Source of the DNA: Thermoleophilaceae bacterium
GTDB lineage: Bacteria > Actinomycetota > Thermoleophilia > Solirubrobacterales > Thermoleophilaceae
NCBI GenBank assembly: GCA_030447875.1
Contig: JAUJOA010000001.1
Location: 1 to 64,000 of the forward strand
DNA: 64,000 nucleotides
Direction of reading: 5' to 3'
Below are positions 26,186 through 34,945 of the stretch, piece after piece. Every line of letters begins with the position of its first letter. The stretch's first letter is position 1. The position numbers and the translations under genes are program-made. The notes under the pieces are model-generated. The model did no database searches. It worked only from the letters and a program-made list of their open reading frames with translations, and was not told where the DNA came from.

Positions 26186-27112
26186 TCAGGCCGTCGCCCG
26201 GGCCGCCAGGCGATCCCCGAATCCGTAGCAGACGTCCTGGAGGATCGAAACCATCGCCTCGGTGGCGGGTGCTCGATAGCCGGCGGCGGGCATCGCCGCC
26301 TTGATCCGCCGCACGGGAACCTCCCCGACGAAGGGCACCACCTTCACGCCCGGATGGACGCCGGTGGCAAGCACGAGATCCGGTATCAGGGTCACGCCGA
26401 CTCCGGCGGCCACGAGGCCCTGCATGGTGGCGTAGTCGTTGCTCTCGAGCTTCACGTGTGGCTCGAAGCCCGCCGTGGTGCAGGCCTGCACCACGAACTC
26501 GCCGCAGACGCGACTGCCGTTTATCCACGCCTCGTCGGCGAGGTTCTCGAGCCGCAGCCGGACGCGGTCGGCCAGCGGGTGACCGATGGGAAGACCGGCG
26601 TGCATGACGTCATCGAGGAGATGGACCTGGTCGATCTCCTCGTCCTCCGCCGGCAGCGTCGGATAGTCGAAGATGACGGCGAGGTCGAAGTCGCCGGCCT
26701 TCATCCGAGGGAGCGAGTCGTAGGGCTCGGCCTCGGCCAGGCTGAGCTCGACCTCGGGGTAGCGCTCGCTGAAGAGGCGGATCGCGTCGGGGACGAGCGC
26801 GGCCCCGGCGCTCTGGAAGCTCGCGAGCCGCAGGCGCCCGCCGCGGAGGCCGGCGATCGCCGCGAGCTCCTGCTCGGCGTCGTCGAGGCGAGCGAGCACC
26901 GCGTCGGCGTGAGCGACGAGCGCGCGGCCCGCCTCGGTCAAGCGGACGCCGCGCGAGCCACGCTCAACGAGCCGCGTGCCCGCCTCGCGCTCGAGCGCCG
27001 CGACCTGCTGGCTCACGGCGGACTGCGTGAAGGAGAGCTCCTCCGCCGCGGCCGAGAAGGAGCCGTGGCGGCCGACCTCGCGGAGCACGCGCATCCTCCG
27101 TACGTCAAGCAT
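26186..27112 (-). CDS. LysR-family transcriptional regulator
   Basis: This is a LysR-type regulator of about 308 residues: an N-terminal winged helix-turn-helix (LDVRRMRVLREVGRHGSFSAAAEELSFTQSAVSQQ as the reading region) and a C-terminal two-lobed effector domain (RLRLASFQSAGAALVPDAI, EAEPYDSLPRMKAGDFDLAV). ATG 27112 matches the family start; an upstream ATG at 27151 would add 13 residues. It is divergent from an EamA exporter gene at 27248 with a LysR-type box between them, so it most likely controls that gene and itself. Effector unknown. Confidence 0.92.
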   Translation of the reverse strand: MLDVRRMRVLREVGRHGSFSAAAEELSFTQSAVSQQVAALEREAGTRLVERGSRGVRLTEAGRALVAHADAVLARLDDAEQELAAIAGLRGGRLRLASFQSAGAALVPDAIRLFSERYPEVELSLAEAEPYDSLPRMKAGDFDLAVIFDYPTLPAEDEEIDQVHLLDDVMHAGLPIGHPLADRVRLRLENLADEAWINGSRVCGEFVVQACTTAGFEPHVKLESNDYATMQGLVAAGVGVTLIPDLVLATGVHPGVKVVPFVGEVPVRRIKAAMPAAGYRAPATEAMVSILQDVCYGFGDRLAARATA

Positions 27113-27174
27113 CCGGATCGACCTCACGGATCCCGCGCCGAGAGCGTTCAAGAGTCAGCGGCCCCATCACGCAC

Positions 27175-27189
27175 ATAAGCGTACCTTAT
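27175..27189. promoter_or_regulatory. LysR-type operator (ATAAG-N5-CTTAT)
   Basis: A perfect inverted repeat ATAAG-CGTAC-CTTAT lies in the 135-bp gap between the divergent lysR and eamA genes. It contains the T-N11-A spacing typical of LysR-family sites (T27176 to A27188). It is 63 bp before the lysR start and 59 bp before the eamA start. Confidence 0.6.
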
Positions 27190-27247
27190 CGCCGATCCTT
27201 CGAAGCGTCATTTGCATTAATGGGAAGCGAGTGAGAGCCTGAGTTAG

Positions 27248-28186
27248 ATGAACCGACGCTCCTGGATCTTCCTCGGCACCTTGGCCGCGCTCTGGGGCGC
27301 CTCGTACCTGTTCATAAAGCTTGCACTCGAGGATCTCTCGCCGGGAATGATCGCCTTCTCCCGGATTGCTCTGGGCGCGCTCGTGCTCGTCCCGCTCGCG
27401 GCGAGCCGAGGCGGCCTGCGGGGGTTGCGGGATCGGCTCGGCTTCGTCGCCGTGCTCGGGGCGGTCCAGGTGGCCGGTCCGTTCCTTCTGATCAGCGCGG
27501 GAGAGCAGGAGATCACTTCCTCGCTGACCGGCATCCTGGTCGCCTCGGCGCCTCTGTTCACCGCCGTGCTCGCCATCTGGATGGACCGCGAGGAGCGCTC
27601 GAGCGGCTCGAGCCTGATCGGCGTCGTGGCGGGCTTCGTGGGCGTCGCGGTACTGATCGGAGTGGATCTGCGCGGAGATGGCAACGCGCTGCTCGGCGGC
27701 GGAGCGGTTCTGCTCGCCGGCCTCGGCTACGCGGCGGCCGGATTGATGGTCAAGCGAAGCGCCGGAAACGTCGACCCCGTCGGCCTCGCCGCCGCCACGA
27801 TGGTCGCGAGCACGCTGCTCGTCTCGCCCGCGGCGCTCGTGGGCGCGCCCGACGCCGTGCCGGGGCTCACCGCCATCGGTGCCGTGCTCGTGCTCGGGAT
27901 CGCCGGCACGGGCGTCGCCTTCGCGCTCTTCCACACGCTGATCGCCGAGGTGGGCCCGGCCAAGGCCTCGCTCGTGACCTACATAGCTCCGGCCTTCGCG
28001 GTCTTCTACGGCGTCACGCTCCTCGACGAGCCGATCACGGCGGCGACGATCGTCGGGCTCGTGCTCATCGTCGGCGGCTCATGGCTCGGCGTGGGCGGCC
28101 TGGGTCGTCGTGGCTCCGACGGGGCACCGGGCGAGCAGGTCGGAAAGGAAGAAGCGGCGGCGCGGCTCGCGAGGCAGGCGGCGTGA
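27248..28186 (+). CDS. EamA/DMT-superfamily transporter
   Basis: This is a 312-residue membrane protein with about ten helices made of two EamA repeats. It begins WIFLGTLAALWGASYLFIKLAL, with WGxxY-I typical of the family, and has the second repeat from about residue 150. The C-terminus is a charged tail (KEEAAARLARQAA). Such proteins export metabolites or amino acids; the substrate cannot be told. Divergent to a LysR regulator. Its stop overlaps the next small gene by 4 bp. Confidence 0.92.
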   Translation: MNRRSWIFLGTLAALWGASYLFIKLALEDLSPGMIAFSRIALGALVLVPLAASRGGLRGLRDRLGFVAVLGAVQVAGPFLLISAGEQEITSSLTGILVASAPLFTAVLAIWMDREERSSGSSLIGVVAGFVGVAVLIGVDLRGDGNALLGGGAVLLAGLGYAAAGLMVKRSAGNVDPVGLAAATMVASTLLVSPAALVGAPDAVPGLTAIGAVLVLGIAGTGVAFALFHTLIAEVGPAKASLVTYIAPAFAVFYGVTLLDEPITAATIVGLVLIVGGSWLGVGGLGRRGSDGAPGEQVGKEEAAARLARQAA

Positions 28187-28539
28187 GCGCGTCACCGGGC
28201 AGCGAGTCGGGAGCGCTCGCGATTCGTCGCTCCGACGGACGCGACCACCGCGCGCTCGCCCGGCTCGCCGAATTGGACAGCGCTCCGCGGCCGATCGGCC
28301 CCCATCTCCTCGTCGAGGAGGACGGGGCGTTGAGGGCGGCCGTGCCGCTCGACGGCGGGCCGCCGCTCGCCGACCCCTTCCATCGGACCGCGGAGCTGGT
28401 TGCCCTGCTCGAGCTCAGGATGAGCCAGGTGGCCCCGGGGTCCGCTCGAGACCGGGAGGCTCGCCACGGCAGCGGGGCACGGGCTCGCGGCCGAGTGCCG
28501 CGCCGGTTCGCCTTTGCGGTAGCGCCACCGCGCCGGTAA
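28183..28539 (+). CDS. Small conserved protein with GNAT-like start
   Basis: This 118-residue product starts at GTG 28183 inside the eamA stop. The pattern LAIRRSDGRDHRALARLAEL, DSAPRPIGPHLLVEEDGALRAAVPL and ADPFHRTAELVALLELR resembles small actinobacterial proteins that look like the first half of a GNAT acetyltransferase but lack the acetyl-CoA loop. The last 35 residues are Arg-rich low complexity. Function unknown; a role in catalysis is unlikely without the CoA-binding part. Confidence 0.6.
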   Translation: MSASPGSESGALAIRRSDGRDHRALARLAELDSAPRPIGPHLLVEEDGALRAAVPLDGGPPLADPFHRTAELVALLELRMSQVAPGSARDREARHGSGARARGRVPRRFAFAVAPPRR

Positions 28540-28576
28540 CTTCAGTCAGGCCTCGCACGCGGGGACGAAGCCGCTG

Positions 28577-30370
28577 ATGCTCTTCACGACTCGCCTATCC
28601 CCGCGCTTCGGCGCCGCCGTCCCGCTGCTACTCGCCCTGGCGCTCATCACCGCGGTCCAGCCCGCGGCCGCCGAGCCGCCGGCTTCCGTACGGCAAGACC
28701 TTCAGGCGGCACGCGCGCCTGAGGGCCAGCTCGAGCGCGGCAACTCCGACGCCAGCCTGGGCGCACGCTTCTACCGGTTTGACCAAGAGGCCGGCGGCGT
28801 GCCGGTGCTCGGCGCGGAAGCCGTGCTGAGCGATGCGCCCGGAGACAAGGCGGACCTGCTGGTCGACGACACGCAACCTGATGTCGACGCGCCGCCCGAC
28901 GCGAGCGTCACTCGAGCGGCAGCGATCAAGCGGGCGCGAACCGCCACTTCAGTCCGCGAGCTGCGCGGTGACATCGAAGCCGAGCAGGCGATCCTCCCCG
29001 ACGGTTCGGGCGGTCGGCTCGTGTGGCGCGTGTTGGTACCGTCCGCGAAGCCGCTCGGCTCGTTCGAGGTGCTGGTCGATGCTCGCTCGGGCGAGGTCAT
29101 TCGCAAGCGCGACCTCCTCGTCAACGCTCAGGGGACGGCCAAGGTCTTCCTGCCTAACGCCGTGGTGGCCAACGGTGGCTGGAGCGAGGATCTGGATGAC
29201 AACGGCGACGCGCCGCTAGCCCGGGAGCTGCGCTCGCCGGTGTCGCTGCAACGCCTCGACGACTCGGGCGGCTGCCTGCGAGGCGACTACGTGGACGTCC
29301 CGCTACCGAGCGGCACCACCTGCCCCGCTGGGCGTGACTTCGACGTCAACCGAGACGACGGTCGCTTCGAGGCCACCATGGCCTACTTTCACATCGACGT
29401 CACTCAGGACTACGTCCAGCGTCTTGGGTTCAACACCGACAATCGCAACGCCATCAACGCGCGGCGGACCCCGGTGCGGGTCAACGCCATCGCCGACGAC
29501 AACTCCTTCTATGACCCGTACCTGAACGACATCACCTTTGGCAGGGGGGGCGTAGACGACGCCGAGGACGGGGACGTGATCGTCCACGAGTACGGTCACG
29601 CCCTCCAGGAAGACCAGGTTGCCTACTTCGGCAACTCCGGGGAGACCGGCGCGATGGGGGAGGGCTTCGGCGACTACCTCGCCGCGACCATGGCCAGTCA
29701 GCTTCCCACCGCGACTACAGAGTTCAACGGCTGCATCTTCGAGTGGGACACGTGGGGGAGCGCGGCTCGCCAGCGCTGCCTGCGACGCGTGGACACGAGC
29801 ATCAGGGCCGACACGGCGGAGGCGAACTGCCGTGGGAACATCCACTGCCTCGGCCAGGCGTGGTCCGGCGCGCTCTGGGACCTCAGGGGCCGGCTCGGTC
29901 GCGACCGCTTCAGCCGGCAGCTCATGGACGTGCTCGTGCTCCAGTCCCACTTCGCCCTCACGCGCTACGCGTCCTTCGACGACGGCGCCCGCGCGCTGAT
30001 CTTCTCCGACAGGGTGCTCTACGGCGGTGCGCACGAGGGCGCGCTGCGACACGTGCTCTCGGATCGCAAGCTGCTCGATCCACGGCGCTTCGACCGGGGT
30101 CTCAGCTTCAGGTACTCGGACCGTTCAAACGCCTTCAAGGGGACGCTGTCGTCGGCGGAGTACAGGTGCGTGAGCGGCCAGACCGTCAAGGTGCTCAAGC
30201 GGCGCGACGGGCCCGACAGGCAGATCGGCAGCGCCACGACCGGCGCGGACGGCCGCTACCGGGTCGCCGACCGAAACCCGGACGGTCGCTACTACGCGAA
30301 GGCGCCGAGCAGCTCGCTGCGGCCGGACACCTGCGAGACCGTTCGATCGGACATCCGCGAGCTCGGATGA
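28577..30370 (+). CDS. Secreted zinc metalloprotease (M36/M4-like gluzincin)
   Basis: This 597-residue protein has a signal peptide (hydrophobic core about 13-27, cleavage near AAA-EP around residue 32), an FTP/PepSY-like propeptide up to about residue 190, and a catalytic domain with H337-E-Y-G-H341 as zinc ligands and catalytic Glu, and E362 in GEGFGDYLAA as the third ligand. This spacing and the GEGFGD motif fit the fungalysin/thermolysin clan. Cysteines in the mature part suggest disulfides. The C-terminal 90 residues may be a beta-type appendage. It is expected to be autoprocessed outside the cell. Neighbours give no substrate hint. Confidence 0.88.
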   Translation: MLFTTRLSPRFGAAVPLLLALALITAVQPAAAEPPASVRQDLQAARAPEGQLERGNSDASLGARFYRFDQEAGGVPVLGAEAVLSDAPGDKADLLVDDTQPDVDAPPDASVTRAAAIKRARTATSVRELRGDIEAEQAILPDGSGGRLVWRVLVPSAKPLGSFEVLVDARSGEVIRKRDLLVNAQGTAKVFLPNAVVANGGWSEDLDDNGDAPLARELRSPVSLQRLDDSGGCLRGDYVDVPLPSGTTCPAGRDFDVNRDDGRFEATMAYFHIDVTQDYVQRLGFNTDNRNAINARRTPVRVNAIADDNSFYDPYLNDITFGRGGVDDAEDGDVIVHEYGHALQEDQVAYFGNSGETGAMGEGFGDYLAATMASQLPTATTEFNGCIFEWDTWGSAARQRCLRRVDTSIRADTAEANCRGNIHCLGQAWSGALWDLRGRLGRDRFSRQLMDVLVLQSHFALTRYASFDDGARALIFSDRVLYGGAHEGALRHVLSDRKLLDPRRFDRGLSFRYSDRSNAFKGTLSSAEYRCVSGQTVKVLKRRDGPDRQIGSATTGADGRYRVADRNPDGRYYAKAPSSSLRPDTCETVRSDIRELG

Positions 30371-30404
30371 TCTCCGCCGCCTCTCGCGCGCCGGCGACCG
30401 GGCA

Positions 30405-31391
30405 CTAGCCCGTCGTCGCCGCCAGCTGCCCGCTGGCGGCGTCGATGTCGCGCCCTCGCGTGAGCCGCACCGTCGCCCGTACCCCGTGCTCCTCGAGCGC
30501 GGCCCTGAAGGCGGCGATCGCCGCGCGGCTCGACCCGGCGAAGTCCGCGTCGGTCGGGTTGTAGGGGATGAGGTTGACCTTGAAGGTCTCCGCCGGCGTG
30601 AGCGCCTCCGCGAGGGCGACGGCCTGCTCGTAGCGGTCGTTCACGCCGTCGAGCATGAGGTACTCGACGAACACCGGCAGCCGGCGAGCCGCCGACCAGT
30701 CGCGGCAGGCCTGGAGCACCTCGGGGAGCGGGTAGCGGTCGTTCACCGGCATCAGCTCGGACCTCAATGACTCCTCGGCCGCGTGCAGCGACAGCGCGAG
30801 CCGTACGCGCGGGCCGTCCTCCGCAAGGCGCTCGATGCCCGGGATCCAGCCGACCGTCGAGATCGCGGTATGGCTCGTGGCGATTCCGAGCTCGGGAAGC
30901 CGCTCGCACGCCGCCAGGACAGCGTCGAGGTTCAGGAGTGGCTCGCCCATGCCCATGAACACCGCGTGGTTGACCGCCTCCCGCCGGCGGAAGTGGAGCG
31001 CCTGGTCGAGGATCTCCGACGCGCTGAGGTTGCGGCCGAACTTCATCTGTCCCGTCGCGCAGAAGGTGCAGGTGAGCGGGCAGCCGGACTGGCTCGAGAG
31101 GCAGAGCGAGCGCCGCCCGTCGCGGTAGCGCATCAGCACCGCCTCGACCGGGCGCCCGTCGGTCGTCTCGAAGAGCGCCTTCTCCGTGCCGTCCCCGGCG
31201 CGCGCCTCGCGCTCGAGCCGGAGGGTCGAGAACGCGACGCTCTCCTCGAGCCGTGACCTGAGCGTGGCCGGGAGATTCGTCATCTCGCCGTAGGAAGAGG
31301 CCCCACGGGCGGTCCACTCCCATACCTGCCGCGAGCGAAAGCGCGGCTCGCCCGCCTCGGCGAGCGCTCGGTCGAGGAGGGTCAGGTCCAC
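30405..31391 (-). CDS. rlmN: RlmN-type radical SAM rRNA/tRNA A2503/A37 methyltransferase, methyl-carrier Cys replaced by Ser
   Basis: This 328-residue radical SAM enzyme has the cluster motif C104-P-L-T-C108-T-F-C111, GMGEPLLN, and SLHAAEESLRSELMPVND. RlmN enzymes methylate C2 of adenine in 23S rRNA A2503 and tRNA. In the known mechanism a C-terminal cysteine (E. coli C355, in AACGQLA) carries the methyl group. Here the same place reads DIDAASGQLAA, with AGC for serine. So the overall family is certain, but the usual two-step chemistry looks impossible as written. It starts at GTG 31391 and is divergent from the pseudouridine synthase gene. Confidence 0.93.
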   Translation of the reverse strand: MDLTLLDRALAEAGEPRFRSRQVWEWTARGASSYGEMTNLPATLRSRLEESVAFSTLRLEREARAGDGTEKALFETTDGRPVEAVLMRYRDGRRSLCLSSQSGCPLTCTFCATGQMKFGRNLSASEILDQALHFRRREAVNHAVFMGMGEPLLNLDAVLAACERLPELGIATSHTAISTVGWIPGIERLAEDGPRVRLALSLHAAEESLRSELMPVNDRYPLPEVLQACRDWSAARRLPVFVEYLMLDGVNDRYEQAVALAEALTPAETFKVNLIPYNPTDADFAGSSRAAIAAFRAALEEHGVRATVRLTRGRDIDAASGQLAATTG

Positions 31392-31447
31392 GCGGTCAGT
31401 GTGGCAGCCGGTTTCCGTTCGTCCGGCGCTGTGGCACGCTCCCGCTG

Positions 31448-32179
31448 ATGCGGCTCGCCAAGTACCTCGCGCATGCCGGCGTGGCCTCTCGCCGCCGCGC
31501 CGAGCTCTTGATCGCCGAGGGACGTGTGACCGTCGGCGGCGAGCCGTCGATCGACCCCGCGCGCGATGTCGACGAGTCGAGCGGCGTGGCCGTGGACGGG
31601 AAGCCGGTAGCGATCGAGGAGCGGGAGGTCTGGGCGCTCAACAAGCCGGCGGGCTTCGTGTCGACCGCGCGCGACACGCACGGGCGCCCGACCGTCACGG
31701 AGCTCGTGAGCTCGCGGCGCCGGCTCTATCCCGTCGGCCGCCTCGATGCCGACACCACGGGCCTCATCCTGCTCACGAACGACGGCGAGTTGGCCGAGCG
31801 CCTCACGCATCCTCGCCACGGCGTGGAGAAGGTCTACCGCGCCCACGTCGAGCCGCGCCCGGTCGGCGAGCCCGCGCTGCGGCAGCTGCGCTCGGGCGTC
31901 GAGCTGGACGACGGTCAGTCGGCGGCGGCACGTGTGCGTCAGCTCGAGCCCGGCCTGCTCGAGCTGACGTTGACGGAAGGGCGCAAGCGCCAGGTGAGGC
32001 GGATGTGCGCTGCCGTGGGCCATCGCGTGGTGGCGCTCGAGCGGATCGCCTTCGGACCGCTCCACATCGACCGCCTGGTAGAGGACGGGCGGCGCCTCGG
32101 GGAGGGAGAGAGCCGCCGTCTGACGGCCGCCGAGGTCGAGCGCCTGCGTAAGCCTCGGGTTGATCCTCGACGCCTCTGA
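31448..32179 (+). CDS. RluB/RsuA-family pseudouridine synthase
   Basis: This 243-residue protein has an N-terminal S4 RNA-binding domain (MRLAKYLAHAGVASRRRAE) and the catalytic domain with the aspartate in GRLDADTTGLILLTNDG. EGRKRQVRRMCAAVGH is the second family motif. RluB enzymes modify U2605 of 23S rRNA (E. coli numbering); RsuA acts on 16S rRNA. The size and motifs favour the RluB type. In many actinobacteria the gene sits next to scpA-scpB and cmk-der; here those are spread over the window. Confidence 0.9.
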   Translation: MRLAKYLAHAGVASRRRAELLIAEGRVTVGGEPSIDPARDVDESSGVAVDGKPVAIEEREVWALNKPAGFVSTARDTHGRPTVTELVSSRRRLYPVGRLDADTTGLILLTNDGELAERLTHPRHGVEKVYRAHVEPRPVGEPALRQLRSGVELDDGQSAAARVRQLEPGLLELTLTEGRKRQVRRMCAAVGHRVVALERIAFGPLHIDRLVEDGRRLGEGESRRLTAAEVERLRKPRVDPRRL

Positions 32180-32193
32180 GACAATCTTCCGCC

Positions 32194-32559
32194 GTGAGGC
32201 TACGTGCGCTCAGGGGCGCGATAACCGTCGAGGACAACGATCCCGACGCGATCATCGACGCGACGGAGGAGCTCGTGAGCGCAGTCATGGATCGAAACGG
32301 GATCCCGCCGGATGACATGGTGAGCTGCATCTTCACCTGCACGCCGGACCTGGACGCCGAGTTCCCCGCGGTGGCCGCTCGCCGCCTCGGCCTGGGCACC
32401 GTCCCGCTGCTGTGCGCGCGGGAGATCGACGTCCCGGGGGCGATGCCCAAGGTGATCCGCCTGATGCTCCACTGCTACGCCGACGACGAGAGCCGGCCCC
32501 GTCACGTCTACCTCCGCGACGCGGTCGAGCTGAGGAAGGACCTGGAGGGCGCCCAATGA
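32194..32559 (+). CDS. aroH: Chorismate mutase, AroH class
   Basis: This 121-residue protein is the monofunctional trimeric AroH type, which converts chorismate to prephenate. Active-site residues known from Bacillus AroH line up: Arg7 (RALRGAITVE), Cys75 and Glu78 (LLCAREID), an arginine in VIRLM, Tyr in HVYL and Arg in ELRKDL. It starts at GTG 32194 and overlaps hisC by 4 bp (ATGA), so it is coupled to an aminotransferase that could take prephenate or its products. Confidence 0.95.
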   Translation: MRLRALRGAITVEDNDPDAIIDATEELVSAVMDRNGIPPDDMVSCIFTCTPDLDAEFPAVAARRLGLGTVPLLCAREIDVPGAMPKVIRLMLHCYADDESRPRHVYLRDAVELRKDLEGAQ

Positions 32560-33635
32560 GCGGCCTCGAGTACGCGGGCCGGGTGCGGGACATCCCGGTC
32601 TACCCGGCCGCGGAGACCTACTCCTACGAGGGCGAGCTCGTCAAGCTGGCCTCGAACGAGACGCCATGGGCGCCGCACCCGGACGTGCTCGATGCGGTGC
32701 AGCGCGCGCTCACCACGCTCAACCGCTATCCGGACCCCGAGAAGTCGCTCCTCCGCCGCCGGATCGCCGATCGGCACGGGCTCTCACCCGGGAACGTGGC
32801 GGTCGGCAACGGCTCGTGCGAGATCCTGCTGGCGGCCGCCGAGGCCCTGCTCGAGCCTGGAGCCGAGATCGTCTATGCGTGGCCATCGTTCTCGATGTAC
32901 CCGCACCTGGCGGCGATGGCCGGCGCTCGTGCGATCACCGTGCCGCTCGACGCCGCCGGTCGTCACGACCTCCCGGCGATGGCGCGCGAGGTCACCGCCG
33001 CCACGCGCATCCTCCTCGTCTGCAATCCCAACAACCCGACCTCCACGACGATTCCGATCGAGGCGATCGATGCCTTCCTGGCCGAGGTACCACGCCACGT
33101 CTGCGTCATGCTCGACGAGGCCTACGTCGAGTTCTCGCTGGCTCAGGATTCCGACGACTCGCTTCCGCTCCTCACCCGTCACCCGAACCTGGTGCTTCTC
33201 CGCACCTTCTCGAAGGTCTACGGGCTCTGCGGCCTGCGTGTCGGGTACGCGCTCGGGTCCGAGGACTTCCGGCTGGCGGTGGATCGCGTGCGCCAGCCGT
33301 TCTCGGTCAACGCGCTGGCCCAGGCGGCCGCCACCGAGGCGCTCCGCCACCAGGACGAGGTGGCGAGGCGGGTGGAGCGCACGGCGATCGAGCGGCTGTA
33401 CGTGGAGGAGGAGCTCGAGGAGCGGGGCCTCGAGACCGCGGAAAGCCAGGCCAACTTCTCGTGGGTGGGGCTCGGCGACCGGGACGAGCGCGAGGTGCTG
33501 CGGCGCCTCGTGGAGCGCGGCGTGATCGTCCGCGGCGGCACGGATCTCGGTGGCCCGGGGCACCTGCGCGTGACCTACGGGACGCGCACCGAGAACGAAA
33601 GATTCCTCGCGGCGCTCGACCAGGCGCTCGAATAA
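32556..33635 (+). CDS. hisC: HisC-family aminotransferase (histidinol-phosphate/aromatic)
   Basis: This is a 359-residue fold type I PLP enzyme from ATG 32556. It has LASNETPWAPHPDV, NRYPDPEKSLLRRRIA, CNPNNPTST, LDEAYVEFS and the PLP lysine in TFSKVYGLCGLRVGYALG. Sequence family is histidinol-phosphate aminotransferase. It sits between chorismate mutase and DAHP synthase, not with his genes, so an aromatic amino acid transaminase role (phenylpyruvate, hydroxyphenylpyruvate) is likely; some HisC-like enzymes do both. The upstream open frame from 32412 is overlap with aroH. Confidence 0.92.
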   Translation: MSGLEYAGRVRDIPVYPAAETYSYEGELVKLASNETPWAPHPDVLDAVQRALTTLNRYPDPEKSLLRRRIADRHGLSPGNVAVGNGSCEILLAAAEALLEPGAEIVYAWPSFSMYPHLAAMAGARAITVPLDAAGRHDLPAMAREVTAATRILLVCNPNNPTSTTIPIEAIDAFLAEVPRHVCVMLDEAYVEFSLAQDSDDSLPLLTRHPNLVLLRTFSKVYGLCGLRVGYALGSEDFRLAVDRVRQPFSVNALAQAAATEALRHQDEVARRVERTAIERLYVEEELEERGLETAESQANFSWVGLGDRDEREVLRRLVERGVIVRGGTDLGGPGHLRVTYGTRTENERFLAALDQALE

Positions 33636-33659
33636 GCGGACGCGACCTGCTACAAACCG

Positions 33660-33764
33660 ATGGCGATGCGTCGCACGATCACGCCATCGAACGCAGTGGC
33701 TCCGGGCGATCTCGCCCGCGACGGTTCCTGCCGGCGTGGTTATTGGACCTGGCGATTTACCTAG
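33660..33764 (+). CDS. Possible aromatic leader peptide upstream of aroF
   Basis: A 34-codon frame in the 260-bp hisC-aroF gap ends R-G-Y-W-T-W-R-F-T-stop, so four of the last seven residues are aromatic. That is the layout of attenuation leader peptides, in a place (before DAHP synthase) where control by Trp, Tyr or Phe makes sense. TACAAA lies 3 nt before the ATG (9 nt before a second ATG). A GCCGG/CCGGC stem followed by TCTTTTC at about 33809-33835 could be a terminator. No good ribosome site is seen and another frame is also open here, so this is only a candidate. Confidence 0.3.
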   Translation: MAMRRTITPSNAVAPGDLARDGSCRRGYWTWRFT

Positions 33765-33855
33765 GCGTCCGGCCCGCGGCTCCCCGCCGCTGACCGAACT
33801 CTCCGCCGGGCGCCGCCTTCACCGGCTCTTTTCACGGGCCGAGCCGTACCCCAAA

Positions 33856-33861
33856 TAGGAT
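33856..33861 (+). promoter_or_regulatory. Candidate -10 box of aroF (TAGGAT)
   Basis: TAGGAT lies 34 nt before the aroF ATG, and GAAAGG in between may serve as ribosome site. If this promoter is real, it would bypass the possible attenuator upstream. Confidence 0.35.
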
Positions 33862-33895
33862 TTCAATCGCTCAGTCAGAAAGGTTCGAGGTTCAG

Positions 33896-34924
33896 ATGAT
33901 GGTTGTGATGAAAGAGGGCGCCACGGCGGAGCAGGTCGATGCCGTCATCGAGCGCGTGGAGGCCGTGGGTGCGCAGGCCCACCTGTCGCAGGGGGAGCTG
34001 GTCACGGTGATCGGCGTGATCGGCGACCGCGAGCATGTGTCCAACATCGGGCTCGAGGGCGCTCCGGGCGTCGACCAGCTGGTTCCGATCCTCAAGCCGT
34101 ACAAGCTCGCCTCCTCGCAGCTCAAGGAGGGTGCCCGGACGGTCATCGACATCGACGGGCGCAGGATCGGCGGCTCCCACTTCATGACGATCGCAGGGCC
34201 ATGCACCGTCGAGTCGCGCGAGGTCATGCTCGACACCGCCCGGCTCGTGCGCGACGCCGGCGCGGGGCTCCTTCGCGGCGGCGCCTACAAGCCGCGAACC
34301 TCGCCCTACTCGTTCCAGGGACTGGGCGACGCCGGCCTGCGCCTCCTGGCGGACGCCAAGGAGGAGACGGGGTTGCCGATCGTCACCGAGCTCATGGACG
34401 TGCGCGACCTCGAGGCGGTGCTCGATGTGGCCGACGTCATCCAGCTCGGCGCGCGCAACATGCAGAACTACACGCTGCTCACGGAGATCGGTCGCAGCGG
34501 GCGTCCGGTGCTCCTCAAGCGCGGGCTGTCGGCGACGCTGGAGGAGCTCCTCATGTCGGCCGAGTACGTGCTGAAGGAGGGCAACCCGAACGTGATGCTC
34601 TGCGAGCGTGGTATCCGCACGTTCGAGACCGCCTACCGCTTCACCCTCGATCTCATGGCGGTGCCGGTGCTCAAGGAGCTCTCGCACCTGCCGGTGGTCG
34701 TCGACCCCAGCCACGCGGCGGGCAAGCGCGACCTGGTGTTGCCAATGTCGCTGGCGGCCGCCGCGGCGGGCGCGGACGGGATCATCGTCGAGACCCATCC
34801 GGAGCCGGAGGCGGCCATCTGTGACGGTGCGCAGGCGGTCCGGGGGCAGGAGTTCGCCGACTACATGCGCCAGCTCGAGCAGGCGGCGGCACTCGCGGGC
34901 AAAGAGCTCTCGCCCGTCGCGTAG
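33896..34924 (+). CDS. aroF: 3-deoxy-7-phosphoheptulonate synthase (DAHP synthase, type I-beta)
   Basis: This enzyme catalyses the first shikimate step, joining PEP and erythrose 4-phosphate. The 342-residue protein has an N-terminal ferredoxin-like regulatory domain (about 1-75), then the TIM barrel with [41 protein letters not shown] and [13 protein letters not shown]. The N-terminal domain is the kind that binds feedback inhibitors in type I-beta enzymes. It opens the block aroF-tyrA-aroA. Confidence 0.96.
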   Translation: MMVVMKEGATAEQVDAVIERVEAVGAQAHLSQGELVTVIGVIGDREHVSNIGLEGAPGVDQLVPILKPYKLASSQLKEGARTVIDIDGRRIGGSHFMTIAGPCTVESREVMLDTARLVRDAGAGLLRGGAYKPRTSPYSFQGLGDAGLRLLADAKEETGLPIVTELMDVRDLEAVLDVADVIQLGARNMQNYTLLTEIGRSGRPVLLKRGLSATLEELLMSAEYVLKEGNPNVMLCERGIRTFETAYRFTLDLMAVPVLKELSHLPVVVDPSHAAGKRDLVLPMSLAAAAAGADGIIVETHPEPEAAICDGAQAVRGQEFADYMRQLEQAAALAGKELSPVA

Positions 34925-34945
34925 GCGCGTGGCCGGCCTCGCCCC

